Part shown: in pieces, positions 37,067 through 45,609 of the stretch | How the letters are laid out: every line of letters begins with the position of its first letter | Numbering within the stretch: position 1 is the first letter of the stretch | Assembly (NCBI RefSeq): GCF_037055355.1 | Contig: NZ_CP146350.1 | Location: forward strand, 8,393,001-8,457,000 | Direction of reading: 5' to 3' | DNA from: Streptomyces sp. DG1A-41 | GTDB lineage: Bacteria > Actinomycetota > Actinomycetes > Streptomycetales > Streptomycetaceae | Length of the DNA stretch: 64,000 nucleotides | The notes under the pieces: generated by a model | What the model was told of the DNA's origin: nothing | What the model saw: only the letters and a program-made list of their open reading frames with translations | Databases searched by the model: none | Program-made: the position numbers and the translations under genes

Positions 37067-37296
37067 TGGTGCGGACCGAGTTCGTCGACCGCGTGGAGCA
37101 CATGGACGAGCTGCTGCCGAGCTCGGCAGATCAAGTAGAAGATCTCCGGGTGGGCGACGATCCTGTCCGCGCCCACCCTGATCGGCACTGTCTGCGGCAT
37201 GAACTTCGACCACATGCCGGAGCGGCACTGGGTCCTCGGCTACCCCTTTGCCCTGGCCCTGACGACGCTGGTGTGCGTGGGCCTGTACGGGGCAAG
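37067..37296 (+). pseudogene. corA: CorA magnesium transporter, C-terminal remnant
   Basis: In the frame beginning QIK at 37127 the sequence reads [20 protein letters not shown], then [20 protein letters not shown] and a last hydrophobic helix. This is the end of a CorA channel, including the signature GMN (37196-37204). A TAG at 37136-37138 interrupts the helix. The preceding FVDRVEHMDELL segment (37081-37116) matches the CorA stalk, and the first 250 residues are absent. Confidence 0.75.
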
Positions 37297-37354
37297 CCCA
37301 GACCGCCGTTGCGGGGTGGTCGGCCGGCCCTCACGACAGCGGTTCTGGGATGGG

Positions 37355-38050
37355 TCAGGCTTCCAGGGCGCCCAGTTGCCGCAGCAGCCCGAGGTCGTCC
37401 CAGTTCCACCAGCTCTCGGCGATCTTGCCGCCCTGGCAGCGGAACGTGGCGTGCCCGGTCCCGGCGACGTCCCGGTTGGTGGGCTCCAGCCCCTGGTAGG
37501 TGCCGGTGTGCCGGCCCTCGAAAGTGATCCGGCAGGTCACCAGGTCTCCCTCGGCGATCATGCTCTCCACGGTGAGCCGGGGATTGAAGGCGTCCAGGAT
37601 CTCGCCGTTCTCCCGCTTGGCCTGAGCGAGGTCCACGTCGTAGGAGGAGAGGGCAGGATCGTGTTCTCGGTAGTCGCCGGTGCACAGCTCGTCGGCGAGG
37701 TCGAGGTTCCTGGCGTTGATGACCTCGTCGAAGAAGCGGCGGACGACGAGCTTGTTGAGCTGCTCGTCCCGCACGACGTCGAGGTCCGTGAAGGTGGGCG
37801 TCTCCTCGCAGGCGGCGACAAGCTCCTCGAAGATGCGGTTGGTCTCGGGGAGGTTGGAGTTTTTCATCGCCTCCTCGTACGACGGGAACTCCACGATCTC
37901 GACGACATGGGCGGAGTCCGCCCGGTCCCGCCCGACGATCGAGTGTGTGGCGGTCCGCTTGCCCTGGGTCGACTCAACCCAGCTGTCCATCAGCCGGTTG
38001 AGTTGATCGACATTGCTGGTCTTGCAGTCGATGAGCTGGACGAAGGTCAT
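37355..38050 (-). CDS. Two-domain ester cyclase: ABM-like domain plus SnoaL-like domain
   Basis: A 231-residue protein. Residues 1-95 resemble a ferredoxin-like monooxygenase/stress domain ([40 protein letters not shown]). Residues 100-228 are an NTF2-like/SnoaL ester-cyclase fold ([60 protein letters not shown]). SnoaL relatives catalyse ring closures or act as general small-molecule hydratases. The fused arrangement recurs in actinobacteria, and the reaction is unknown. Confidence 0.75.
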   Translation of the reverse strand: MTFVQLIDCKTSNVDQLNRLMDSWVESTQGKRTATHSIVGRDRADSAHVVEIVEFPSYEEAMKNSNLPETNRIFEELVAACEETPTFTDLDVVRDEQLNKLVVRRFFDEVINARNLDLADELCTGDYREHDPALSSYDVDLAQAKRENGEILDAFNPRLTVESMIAEGDLVTCRITFEGRHTGTYQGLEPTNRDVAGTGHATFRCQGGKIAESWWNWDDLGLLRQLGALEA

Positions 38051-38205
38051 GAGCCCCTCCAGTGCGATGAGCGACGCATGTCAACCAATAGGGATATTTC
38101 AGGCTATACCCGACTTCTTGCCCGTGCCTCTTCTTCTGGTCAGTAAGCCACCGCCGGGCGGACAGCGCGGCGGGCGCCACTCCGGCTTCCCGCAATCGCC
38201 GGTCA

Positions 38206-38235
38206 GTCGGTCAACGGGTAGTCGGTCAACGGGTA
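38206..38235. repeat. Tandem 15-bp direct repeat
   Basis: GTCGGTCAACGGGTA occurs twice head to tail (38206-38220, 38221-38235), just beyond the stop of the hxlR-type gene. A partial third copy (GTCAG) precedes it. Confidence 0.9.
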
Positions 38236-38250
38236 GTCGGCTCGCTCGTG

Positions 38251-38700
38251 TTACGCCCGAACAGAGCGAGGCCTCGCGTCGGTGGAGCGGCCGGCCCTTT
38301 CGCTCGGATCACGCTTCGCCGCGTCGTACTCCTGGCGGGCCTTCTGGATCGCCGCCAGCCGCTGCTCCGTCCACAGTGCGAGGCCACGGATCTGTTCAGC
38401 GGCCTCCCGGCCCAGTTCCGTGAGGGAGTAATCCACGCGGGGCGGGATCACGGGTTTGGCGTCGCGGTGGACCAGGCCGTCGCGCTCCAAGGTCTGGAGG
38501 GTCTGGGTCAGCATCTTCTCGCTGACTCTTCCGATCTCCCTGCGTAGCTCGCTGAAGCGGTACGAGCGGTCCAGCAGCGCGATCAGCGCCAGGGTGCCCC
38601 AGCGGCTGGTGACGTGCTCCATGGTCACGCGCTGCGGGCACACCCCGTCACCCTCGGCCATCCGCACACGGTCCACGTACGTCGTGTCACTTACTTCCAT
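38251..38700 (-). CDS. HxlR-family transcriptional regulator
   Basis: A 149-residue winged-helix regulator. It has a lone cysteine near the N-terminus (GVCPQRV, Cys21) as in redox-sensing YodB/HypR-type members, the recognition region YRFSELRREIGRVSEKMLTQTLQTLERDGLV and the wing VPPRVDYSLTELGRE. It is divergent from an NAD(P)-binding reductase gene across 102 bp, the YtfH/YtfG (QorB) arrangement, so it probably controls that gene in response to quinone or electrophile stress. Confidence 0.9.
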   Translation of the reverse strand: MEVSDTTYVDRVRMAEGDGVCPQRVTMEHVTSRWGTLALIALLDRSYRFSELRREIGRVSEKMLTQTLQTLERDGLVHRDAKPVIPPRVDYSLTELGREAAEQIRGLALWTEQRLAAIQKARQEYDAAKRDPSERAGRSTDARPRSVRA

Positions 38701-38736
38701 GCCCGTACCTTACGTCAAAGCCGGTACTTCCGAAGA

Positions 38737-38761
38737 GTTAGTGCCCTTCCTATGGTTAGTG
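38737..38761. promoter_or_regulatory. Paired direct repeat in the hxlR/reductase promoter
   Basis: GTTAGTG occurs at 38737-38743 and 38755-38761 (18 bp apart) in the AT-richer divergent gap. It is a candidate regulator or promoter element. Confidence 0.4.
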
Positions 38762-38802
38762 AAAGAAGAGATCAGAGTTAACAGAGCGGAAGATTTCAGC
38801 CC

Positions 38803-39660
38803 ATGAGCATCGTCGTCACCGGCGCGACCGGAAACCTCGGCCGTCTCGTCATCGGGGGCCTGCTGGAGAAGGTTCCCTCCGACCAGATCACCGCCGTCGT
38901 CCACAGCGAGCAGAGGGCCGCCGACCTGGCGGCACGGGGTGTGAGGATCGCGGTCGCCGACTACAACGCCCCCGAGACCGTCGACGGCGTTCTCTCCGCC
39001 GGCGACAAGGTGCTGCTGATCTCCAGCAGTGAGTTCCACAGGGACCGCCTAGGCCAGCACAAGGTGGTCATCGACGCGGCCAAGGCCGCCGGGGTCGCCC
39101 TCCTCGCCTACACCAGCGCCGCCGGCAGTCTGACCGCCGCCCTCGCCGACGATGCCCGGGCGACGGAGGCGGTGATCCTCGACTCCGGACTGCCCTACGT
39201 GCTGCTGCGCAACGGCTGGTACAACGAGAACTACACCGAGCAGCTGGCCCCCGTGCTGCAGTCCAACACCGTCACCCAGGCCGCCGGCCAGGGCCGTGTC
39301 GCCTCCGCCTCCCGCGCCGACTACGCCGCTGCCGCCGTCGCCGTGCTGACCGGTGAGGGCCACGAGAACACGACGTACGAGCTGAACGGCGACACCGCCT
39401 GGAGCTTCGCGGAGTACGCGGCCGAGCTGAGCCGGCAGAGCGGCAGGGAGATTGCCTACAACCCGGTCTCCGTCGAGACCTATGTCGGCATCCTGACCGG
39501 GCACGCCGGACTGCCCGAGCCCCTCGCTGCGATCCTCGGCGGCGTGGAGGCGTCCATCGAAAAGGGCGAGATGGCCGCCGCCGGCGGCGAGTTGTCCCGG
39601 CTGACAGGCCGCCCGACCACGCCGATCGCCGACTCGATCGCCGCCGCGCTGAAGGGCTGA
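38803..39660 (+). CDS. NAD(P)-binding quinone/electrophile reductase, NmrA/QorB-like
   Basis: A 285-residue atypical short-chain dehydrogenase. The N-terminal Rossmann loop is VVTGATGNLGRLVI (glycine pattern GxxGxxG), then HSEQRAADLAARGVRIAVADYN, LLISSSEFHRDRLGQHKVVIDAAKAAGV and the substrate-lid NGWYNENYTEQL. It matches SDR_a5/YtfG (QorB), NADPH:quinone oxidoreductases. The divergent HxlR gene is the likely regulator. Confidence 0.9.
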   Translation: MSIVVTGATGNLGRLVIGGLLEKVPSDQITAVVHSEQRAADLAARGVRIAVADYNAPETVDGVLSAGDKVLLISSSEFHRDRLGQHKVVIDAAKAAGVALLAYTSAAGSLTAALADDARATEAVILDSGLPYVLLRNGWYNENYTEQLAPVLQSNTVTQAAGQGRVASASRADYAAAAVAVLTGEGHENTTYELNGDTAWSFAEYAAELSRQSGREIAYNPVSVETYVGILTGHAGLPEPLAAILGGVEASIEKGEMAAAGGELSRLTGRPTTPIADSIAAALKG

Positions 39661-39662
39661 GA

Positions 39663-39850
39663 TACGAGTCCGCGCTGCTGGAGCTAATCGGCGACGTACT
39701 CGCACTGTCCGAGGACGCGTTGTGGGCGGTGGACATCAACCTCGGCGTCGCTGCCTTGCGTGTCGGTTTGTTGCTCGGCCACCGCCGATGGTCTACCTCA
39801 CCGGGCTTGCCGCTCACCAGGCATCGACAAGCCGGATCCCGTCGGACTCC
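39663..39850 (+). pseudogene. IS110-family transposase, N-terminal remnant
   Basis: Immediately after the reductase stop, one frame reads ALWAVDINLGVAALRVGLLLGHRR; a second frame continues as MVYLTGLA. This mirrors the IS110 RuvC-like N-terminus (WAVDL...AALLVALLL...VVYVPG) but has no start and no downstream DKNDA region. It is degenerate and frameshifted. Confidence 0.5.
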
Positions 39851-40276
39851 GCCGCCGCGGCCACGGCCTGCCGGTCCGCAGCACCGTCCGCCTTCTTGAC
39901 TCAGTGCCGCAACGCTTCCCGGACCCGGCGTCTGCCGTCGCTTCTCGGCCACCACCGCACGGCCGCTCGATCAGCTCCTCCGGGTACTTCCCCTGCGTAG
40001 GCATGAGCGCATCCTTCCAAGCTTCAGCGCTTGAGAGACCCGGAGCGGTTCACCCGGCAGCCCGGCCCGGCCGCGTCTCGGAGATCACCGCCTACCGCCA
40101 CAACCACCTGACCGGGCGCCTGCGCATCCCGTCCACCACTCACGCCAGCCCCCGTGAGCTGCGTCTATTCATGATGAACAGGATCATCGCGGAGGAAAGC
40201 GCATCACCTACGCGACGTCGGGCCGTGCCATCAGCGGCGACCGCACATGCAACGCCAGACATGGGCTGGGCAGGGG
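39851..40276. other. Gene-free degenerate DNA
   Basis: Only short, non-conserved open stretches are present (for example ITAYRHNHLTGRLRIPSTTH, near 40090). I recognise no family. It is probably scrambled mobile-element debris between the IS110 and IS5 remnants. Confidence 0.35.
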
Positions 40277-40390
40277 CACGATGTTCCATCCCATCTCCTG
40301 CCGCTGCTGGACGCCGTCCCGCCGATCCGGGGCCTGCCGGGACGCCCGCGTCGCAAGCCCCGGCGGATGTACGCCGACCGGGTCCCTTCG
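40277..40390 (+). pseudogene. IS5-family transposase remnant
   Basis: The segment HLLPLLDAVPPIRGLPGRPR, ending MYADR, matches the DDE region of IS5-type transposases (LIPLLDAIPxIRGxxGRPR...LxADRGYD). It breaks off right after the catalytic-aspartate neighbourhood. It resembles the longer remnant at 57996-58340 but is not identical, so two separate elements were involved. Confidence 0.6.
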
Positions 40391-40699
40391 GCGGCCGGGG
40401 CGACAGCGGTTACGGGCGCAAGCAGGGCGAGGAAGGACTCCGGGAGTTCGCGTACCCGCACTCCTTCACCCGAACGGCTGCACCTCAGACCGTGACCGCG
40501 GGGACCGGGACGTCATCGACACACCCCGCCCAACGCCGCATCACCGACCCGGCACGTCCCCAGACCGGTCACACCATACGAATCAACGACCCGCGAACTG
40601 CGGGGACCAGACGACCGACCGCAGTGCGGCCAGCAGCGTGCGTGCCTGCATGTTCAGGTAGTAGCCGTGCCGCGGCAGCCGCTCCGACTGCCCCGGCGT

Positions 40700-41632
40700 C
40701 ACCCAGACGAAGTCCGATGGGACGTCGGTGAGTTCGTCGATCCCGCGACGGGGACGCTGCGCGAGGCGCTGAGCCTGTGGCGCGGCGAGGAGTTCACGGA
40801 GGCTCAGGGCGCCCTCTTCACCGAGGCCGCAACGGTACGGCTGCGGGAACTGCGCCGCGCCGCGCTCGCCGACCGGATCGACGCGGACCTGGCGCTGGGC
40901 CGGGCAGCGGAGGTCCTGCCGGAACTGGAGCACCTGGCCGGCGGCGGACGAACGGTGGCAGGCCCGCCCGATGCACGCGCTACGCGCCGTGGGCCGCGGT
41001 GTCGACGCCCTGGACGTCTACGCCCGCGTGCGCGCCTGGCCTGCCCCTCGCGCTGGAACTGGCCGCCGCACGATTGCGCGCACAGTCTCCGCGCGAGGTC
41101 GCCGAGCGGATCGAGGACCACCTGCGGATCCTGTCGGACGGCGGGCGCGGCCGCCCGCCCCGGCACCGCACGCCGGCCACCGTCGGCGACTGGAGCCGGG
41201 AGCTGCCGCACCCCGAGGAACGGGCTCCGACCCGCAGGCTGGCCGTGTTCCCCGCCGGGGCGACGCTGGGCGCGGTGGAGCAGGTGTGCGCCGGAGCGCG
41301 GAGCGGGACGTGGTCGACCTGCTGACCGCCCTCGTGGACAAGTCGCCGGTGCAGGTCGCCGACATCGGCGGGCAGACCCGCTACCGGATGCTGGACACGA
41401 TCCGGCGTCACCTGGCCGAACGGCTCGACGCGGACGAGGAGAACACGCTGTGCGAGGCGCACGCCCGCTACTTCCTGCGTCTGGCGGAGACCGCCGCGCC
41501 CCGCCTGATGGAGACCGACCAGGTGCTCTGGCTGGGCCGGCTGGTAGCCGGAGGCAGGACGGAGCTCGCGATCTGGATGGTGACGCCTGCTGCTGTCCCT
41601 GTGCGCTCTCGTGGTGGCCGGCGACTTGGCTA
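40700..41632 (+). pseudogene. Decayed SARP/AfsR-type regulator gene
   Basis: Pieces of a SARP-NB-ARC regulator lie in order but in three frames. A BTAD segment (LREALSLWRGEEFTEAQGAL and LRELRRAALADRIDADLALG) spans 40740-40950. The NB-ARC part GLPLALELAAARLRAQSPRE and following spans 41040-41290. The arm segment VVDLLTALVDKSPVQVADIG, then RYRMLDTIRRHLAERL, spans 41310-41540. The OmpR-like DNA-binding domain, the P-loop and the TPR end are missing. It ends 10 bp before an intact gene of the same class, suggesting decay after duplication or replacement. Confidence 0.75.
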
Positions 41633-41642
41633 ATCTGCACGC

Positions 41643-44600
41643 GTGACCACCGACCTGACCCTGCTGCCGCGTGTCGCCTATCGCGGACAGGAGGTCACCG
41701 CGCCCCGGCTCCGCGCCCTCCTCGCGCTGCTCGCGGGCGACCCCCGCACGGGGTGCAGCACCGAACGGCTCGTGGCGGGGCTGTGGCCGGACGCATTGCC
41801 GGAGCGGCCGGCAAAGGCGGTGCAGGTCCTCATATCCAGGGCACGGGCGCAATTGGGTCCCGACGTCATCGCCGGCACGCCGACCGGATACCGGCTCACC
41901 CTCGCCGAGGACCGAGTCGACAGCTCCGCCCTGCTGCTGCACGCCGCCGCGAGCGCGGACCGGGCCAGGGCCGGGGACCACGTGGGATCGCTGGCCGCGG
42001 CCGAGGCCGGGCTCGCGCTGTGGGAGGGCACCCCTGACGAGGCCTACGACCCCCACGACCCCGTAGCCGCGTTACGCACCGAGCGCGCCCCCGTCCGCCG
42101 CGCGCTCGTGCGCGCGCGGGCGCTCGCGCTCGCCCGGCTGGGGCGGCACGCGGAGGCGGCCGGGCCGCTGGCTGCTGCAGCCTCGGCACATCCGCGCGAC
42201 GAGGAGGTGCTCGCCGAGCTGCTGCGCGGCGAGGCGGCTACGGCGGGCCCGTCCGCCGCGCTGACGCGGTACGAGGCGTACCGCCGTGAGCTCCGCGACG
42301 AGCTCGGCACGGACCCGGGCGCCGGGCTCAAGGCCGTACACCGGGAGCTGCTGCGCGGCGAGGCGCCCGTGGTCAGGCACGGCGTGCCGCACGAGCCGAA
42401 CCCGCTTCTCGGCCGGGACGAGGACATCGCGGCGGTACAGCGACTGCTGAGCGCCTCCCGCGCCGTCACCGTCGTCGGCCCCGGCGGCCTCGGCAAGACC
42501 CGGCTCGCGCACGCCGTCAGCCGCCGGGCCGAGCAGCGCCTGGTGCATTTCGTGCCGCTCGCCGGCGTCACCGCCGACGCCGACGTGGCCGCGGAGGTGG
42601 GCTCCGCGCTCGGCGCGGGGGAGCGGGCCGGCGCCGTGAGCGGCCACGCCCCGGCCGACCCGGTGGCCGGCATCCTCGGCGTGCTCGGCTCCGGGCCCGC
42701 GCTGCTGGTCCTCGACAACTGCGAGCAGGTCGTCCGGGGCGTCGCCGACCTCGTACAGGCCCTGGTCTCGTCTTCGAAGGACCTGCGGGTGCTCGCCACC
42801 AGCCGGGCCCCGCTCGGCCTCAGCTCGGAGGCGGTGTACGCGCTGCCGGAGCTCGGTCTCGACACCTCGGTCGAACTGTTCGCCCAACGGGCCCGGGCCG
42901 CCCGCCCCGGAGTGGAGCTGCCGCCGGACGCGGTGGCCGGGCTGTGCCGCCACCTCGACGGGCTACCGCTCGCCGTGGAGCTGGCCGCGGCGCGGGTGCG
43001 GGTCCTTTCGGTGCCGGAGATCGCCCGCCGCCTCGGCGACCGGTTCGCGCTGCTGCGCGGCGGGGCGCGGGACGTGCCGGAGCGCCACCGCACGCTGCAC
43101 GCGGTCGTGGACTGGAGCTGGAACCTGCTCGGGGAGGACGCCAGGGCGGCGCTGCGCACACTGTCCGTCTTTCCCGGCGGCTGCTCCGCCGAGGCGGCGG
43201 AGCATGTGCTCGGCGAGGACGCGCTGTTTCTGCTCGAGCAGTTGGCCGATCAGTCGCTGCTCACCGTCTCCGACACCCCGGCCGGCGTGCGGTTCCGGAT
43301 GCTGGAGACCGTACGGGAGTTCAGCGCCTCACGGCGCGCGGAGGCGGGCGAGGACGAGGAGGCCGTCGGCCGGTTCCTCGCCTGGGCGCGGGACTTCGGG
43401 GTCGCGTACCACGACTGGATCTTCGGCTCGGAACCTTCCCCGAGCTCTCGGCTCCGCTCGGGCAGGGAAGGTCCCATTGCCGCCCGGGAGCGGGTCAGGG
43501 CCGAGCAGGACAACCTTGTGCTGGCCCTGCGGCACGCCCTGACCCGTACGGACGGTCCCACCACCGCCGCCCTCACCGCGGTCCTCGCCGCCCTGTGGTC
43601 CACCGGCTCCGACTACCCCCGCCTCACCGCCCTCGCCGCGGACACCGGCCCGCCGCTGTCGCACTACCGCCCCGAGCCCGAATACGTCGAAGTCGCCCGC
43701 GCCGCCGCGGTGATGTGCACGGCGAGCCTGTTCATGGGCTACGGCCCGCACGCCGTACGCCAGCTCGTCACCCTCCGGCGCCTGCCCCCGGCCCCGCCGG
43801 ACACGCTGCTGCGCGCCACCGCGGCAGTGCTGAGCGCGGTCCCCGAGATGCTGCCTCCCGACTACGAAGTGCTGCACAGGCTCTGCGACAGCGAGCAGCC
43901 GCTGCTCGCCGGCGTCGCCGAGTGCGTCGCCACCTACGTCTGGGAGTACGAGCACGACATCGACCGCGCACTCGACTCGGCGCGCCGGATCATCATCGCG
44001 CTGGCGCCGGTCGACAATCCGTTCCTTCAGGTCATGGGCTACGCCCGGCTGGGCGAGCTGTGCTTGAAGACGGAGCGGGGTGAGGCCGCGTACGGGTACC
44101 TCAAGGCGGTGCTCGAGGCGCTGCCGCGGCTCGGCGGCGAGCACGACTTCATCGGCGTCCGCTGGGGCCTCGCCCTGGCCTGCCTGCAGCGCGGAGACCC
44201 TGATGAGGCCGAGTACTGGCTGCGGCAGGCGGAGAGTGACAACACCCGGCAGGATGACGACTTCTCCGACCTCGGCGGCCGTGCCGAGATCGCGCTCGCC
44301 CGCGGACTGACCGAGGTCGGGCTCGGCTTGTGGCGCAGCGCCGCGGAGCAGGTGGCCGAGTTCGGCTCGATGCTCAGCGGCGACCCCTTCCTCGACCGGT
44401 GGGCCCTGCAGATCCAGTCGGTGGCGGTGACGGCGCATGCGCACGCCGGCCGCCTGGAGCTGGTCACGGAGCCGGTCCACCGGCTGCGGCAGGGGCTGCG
44501 GACCCTGCTCTCCGGTCCGTCCGGCTCACCCATGGATCTCCATCTGTTCGGGACGGTGCTCCACGCGCTCGGCATGGCGGGGATCGCCTCCGGCGACGCC

Positions 44601-44810
44601 CGTGCCGTGCGGATGATCGCGCTGGCCGAACGCCTGCGGGTGCTGCGCGAGTTCCAGCCGACGATGTCGGCGGACCGCGCCCGGAAGGCGGCCGAGGAGG
44701 CCGACAGGGCGGCGTACGCCGACGCGGTGTCGGAGTACGCCGCCCTGGGGCGGGACGAGCTGCGGGAGGCGGCCCGCGCTGTCATGGCGGTTACTTCGGG
44801 TCGCGGTTGA
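41643..44810 (+). CDS. SARP/BTAD-NB-ARC-TPR regulator (AfsR-like)
   Basis: A 1055-residue cytoplasmic regulator starting at a GTG. It has an OmpR-like winged helix (about 1-85, RTGCSTERLVAGLWPDALPERPAKAVQVLISRAR), BTAD (about 90-240), NB-ARC with P-loop VVGPGGLGKTRLA (about 280-292), Walker B ALLVLDNC and the GLPLAVELAAARVRVL motif, then TPR-like helices to the end. Relative to its family, residues about 597-611 (PSPSSRLRSGREGPI) are an in-frame insertion made by a palindromic repeat (43433-43472). The gene is convergent with and overlaps the end of the ABC permease gene by 20 bp. Likely targets are that exporter or a remote cluster. Confidence 0.9.
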   Translation: MTTDLTLLPRVAYRGQEVTAPRLRALLALLAGDPRTGCSTERLVAGLWPDALPERPAKAVQVLISRARAQLGPDVIAGTPTGYRLTLAEDRVDSSALLLHAAASADRARAGDHVGSLAAAEAGLALWEGTPDEAYDPHDPVAALRTERAPVRRALVRARALALARLGRHAEAAGPLAAAASAHPRDEEVLAELLRGEAATAGPSAALTRYEAYRRELRDELGTDPGAGLKAVHRELLRGEAPVVRHGVPHEPNPLLGRDEDIAAVQRLLSASRAVTVVGPGGLGKTRLAHAVSRRAEQRLVHFVPLAGVTADADVAAEVGSALGAGERAGAVSGHAPADPVAGILGVLGSGPALLVLDNCEQVVRGVADLVQALVSSSKDLRVLATSRAPLGLSSEAVYALPELGLDTSVELFAQRARAARPGVELPPDAVAGLCRHLDGLPLAVELAAARVRVLSVPEIARRLGDRFALLRGGARDVPERHRTLHAVVDWSWNLLGEDARAALRTLSVFPGGCSAEAAEHVLGEDALFLLEQLADQSLLTVSDTPAGVRFRMLETVREFSASRRAEAGEDEEAVGRFLAWARDFGVAYHDWIFGSEPSPSSRLRSGREGPIAARERVRAEQDNLVLALRHALTRTDGPTTAALTAVLAALWSTGSDYPRLTALAADTGPPLSHYRPEPEYVEVARAAAVMCTASLFMGYGPHAVRQLVTLRRLPPAPPDTLLRATAAVLSAVPEMLPPDYEVLHRLCDSEQPLLAGVAECVATYVWEYEHDIDRALDSARRIIIALAPVDNPFLQVMGYARLGELCLKTERGEAAYGYLKAVLEALPRLGGEHDFIGVRWGLALACLQRGDPDEAEYWLRQAESDNTRQDDDFSDLGGRAEIALARGLTEVGLGLWRSAAEQVAEFGSMLSGDPFLDRWALQIQSVAVTAHAHAGRLELVTEPVHRLRQGLRTLLSGPSGSPMDLHLFGTVLHALGMAGIASGDARAVRMIALAERLRVLREFQPTMSADRARKAAEEADRAAYADAVSEYAALGRDELREAARAVMAVTSGRG
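43433..43472. repeat. GC-rich hairpin repeat, copy 2 (inside coding sequence)
   Basis: ACCTTCCC (43433-43440) pairs with GGGAAGGT (43465-43472). Inner arms CGAGC/GCTCG flank the same 18-mer core AGCTCTCGGCTCCGCTCG (43443-43460) seen at 25389. The element is read in frame by the SARP gene. Confidence 0.85.
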
Positions 44811-45609
44811 ACAACGCCGTCGACCAGCGGTAGCCGAGCGCGGTGAGGCCCAGGCACCAGGCGATCGCGAGCCACCCGTTGTTGCCGATCTCGGTGCCGA
44901 GCAGCAGGCCGCGCAGGGTCTCGATGGCCGGGGTGAACGGCTGGTACTCGGCGATCGGCTGGAACCAGCCCGGGATCGCGTCGATGGGGACGAAGGCGCT
45001 GGAGATGAGCGGGAGGAGGATGAGCGGCGTTGCCATGTTGCTGGCCGCCTCGGGGGTCGGGCTGGCCATGCCCATCCCGACCGCGATCCAGGTGAGCGCC
45101 AAGGTGAACAGCGCGATCAGTCCGAAGGCCGCCAACCACTCCAGGGCCGTGGCGTCCGTGGACCGGAAGCCGATGGCCACGGCGATGGCACCGACGAGGA
45201 CCAGGCTGGCGAGCACCTGCAGCACGCTGCCGACGACGTGCCCGACGAGCACGGACCCGCGGTAGACCGCCATCGTGCGGAAGCGGGCGATGAGGCCCTC
45301 GGTCATGTCCATGGAGACGGAGATCGCGGCCCCGATCACGGTGGAGCCGATGGTCATCATCAACAGGCCCGGGACGAGGTAGGCGATGTACTCGGAGCGG
45401 TCGGCGCCGCCGCCACCGATGCCCGCGCTCATCACGCCTCCGAAGACGTAGACGAAGAGCAGCAGGAGCATGATCGGCGTGAGCAGCAGGTTCAGGGTCA
45501 TGGACGGGTAGCGCAGCGCGTGCAGGAGGTTGCGGCGCAGCATCGTGTGCGAGTCGCGGACGGCGAGGGAGATCCGGGTCGGGCGGGTGGGGGCCAGGGG
45601 GGCGCTCAT
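44791..45609 (-). CDS. ABC-2 type permease, DrrB-like
   Basis: A 272-residue membrane protein with six helices and the ABC-2 pattern: MLRRNLLHALRYPSMTLNLLLTPIMLLLLFVYVFGG, LVPGLLMMTIGSTVIGAAISVSMDMTEGLIARFRTM and SSAFVPIDAIPGWFQPIAEYQPFTPAIETLR. This matches the daunorubicin-resistance DrrB family of exporters. Its ATG overlaps the ATPase stop (ATGA) and its 3' end overlaps the convergent SARP gene. It probably exports a hydrophobic compound. Confidence 0.9.
   Translation of the reverse strand: MSAPLAPTRPTRISLAVRDSHTMLRRNLLHALRYPSMTLNLLLTPIMLLLLFVYVFGGVMSAGIGGGGADRSEYIAYLVPGLLMMTIGSTVIGAAISVSMDMTEGLIARFRTMAVYRGSVLVGHVVGSVLQVLASLVLVGAIAVAIGFRSTDATALEWLAAFGLIALFTLALTWIAVGMGMASPTPEAASNMATPLILLPLISSAFVPIDAIPGWFQPIAEYQPFTPAIETLRGLLLGTEIGNNGWLAIAWCLGLTALGYRWSTALFNRDPK

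Noticed and set aside
40667..42037. Single 456-codon frame across the SARP remnant and the next gene
   Set aside because: It keeps only the BTAD piece in frame, then turns to Arg/Gly/Ala-rich noise and overlaps the real SARP gene. The homologous pieces lie in three frames.
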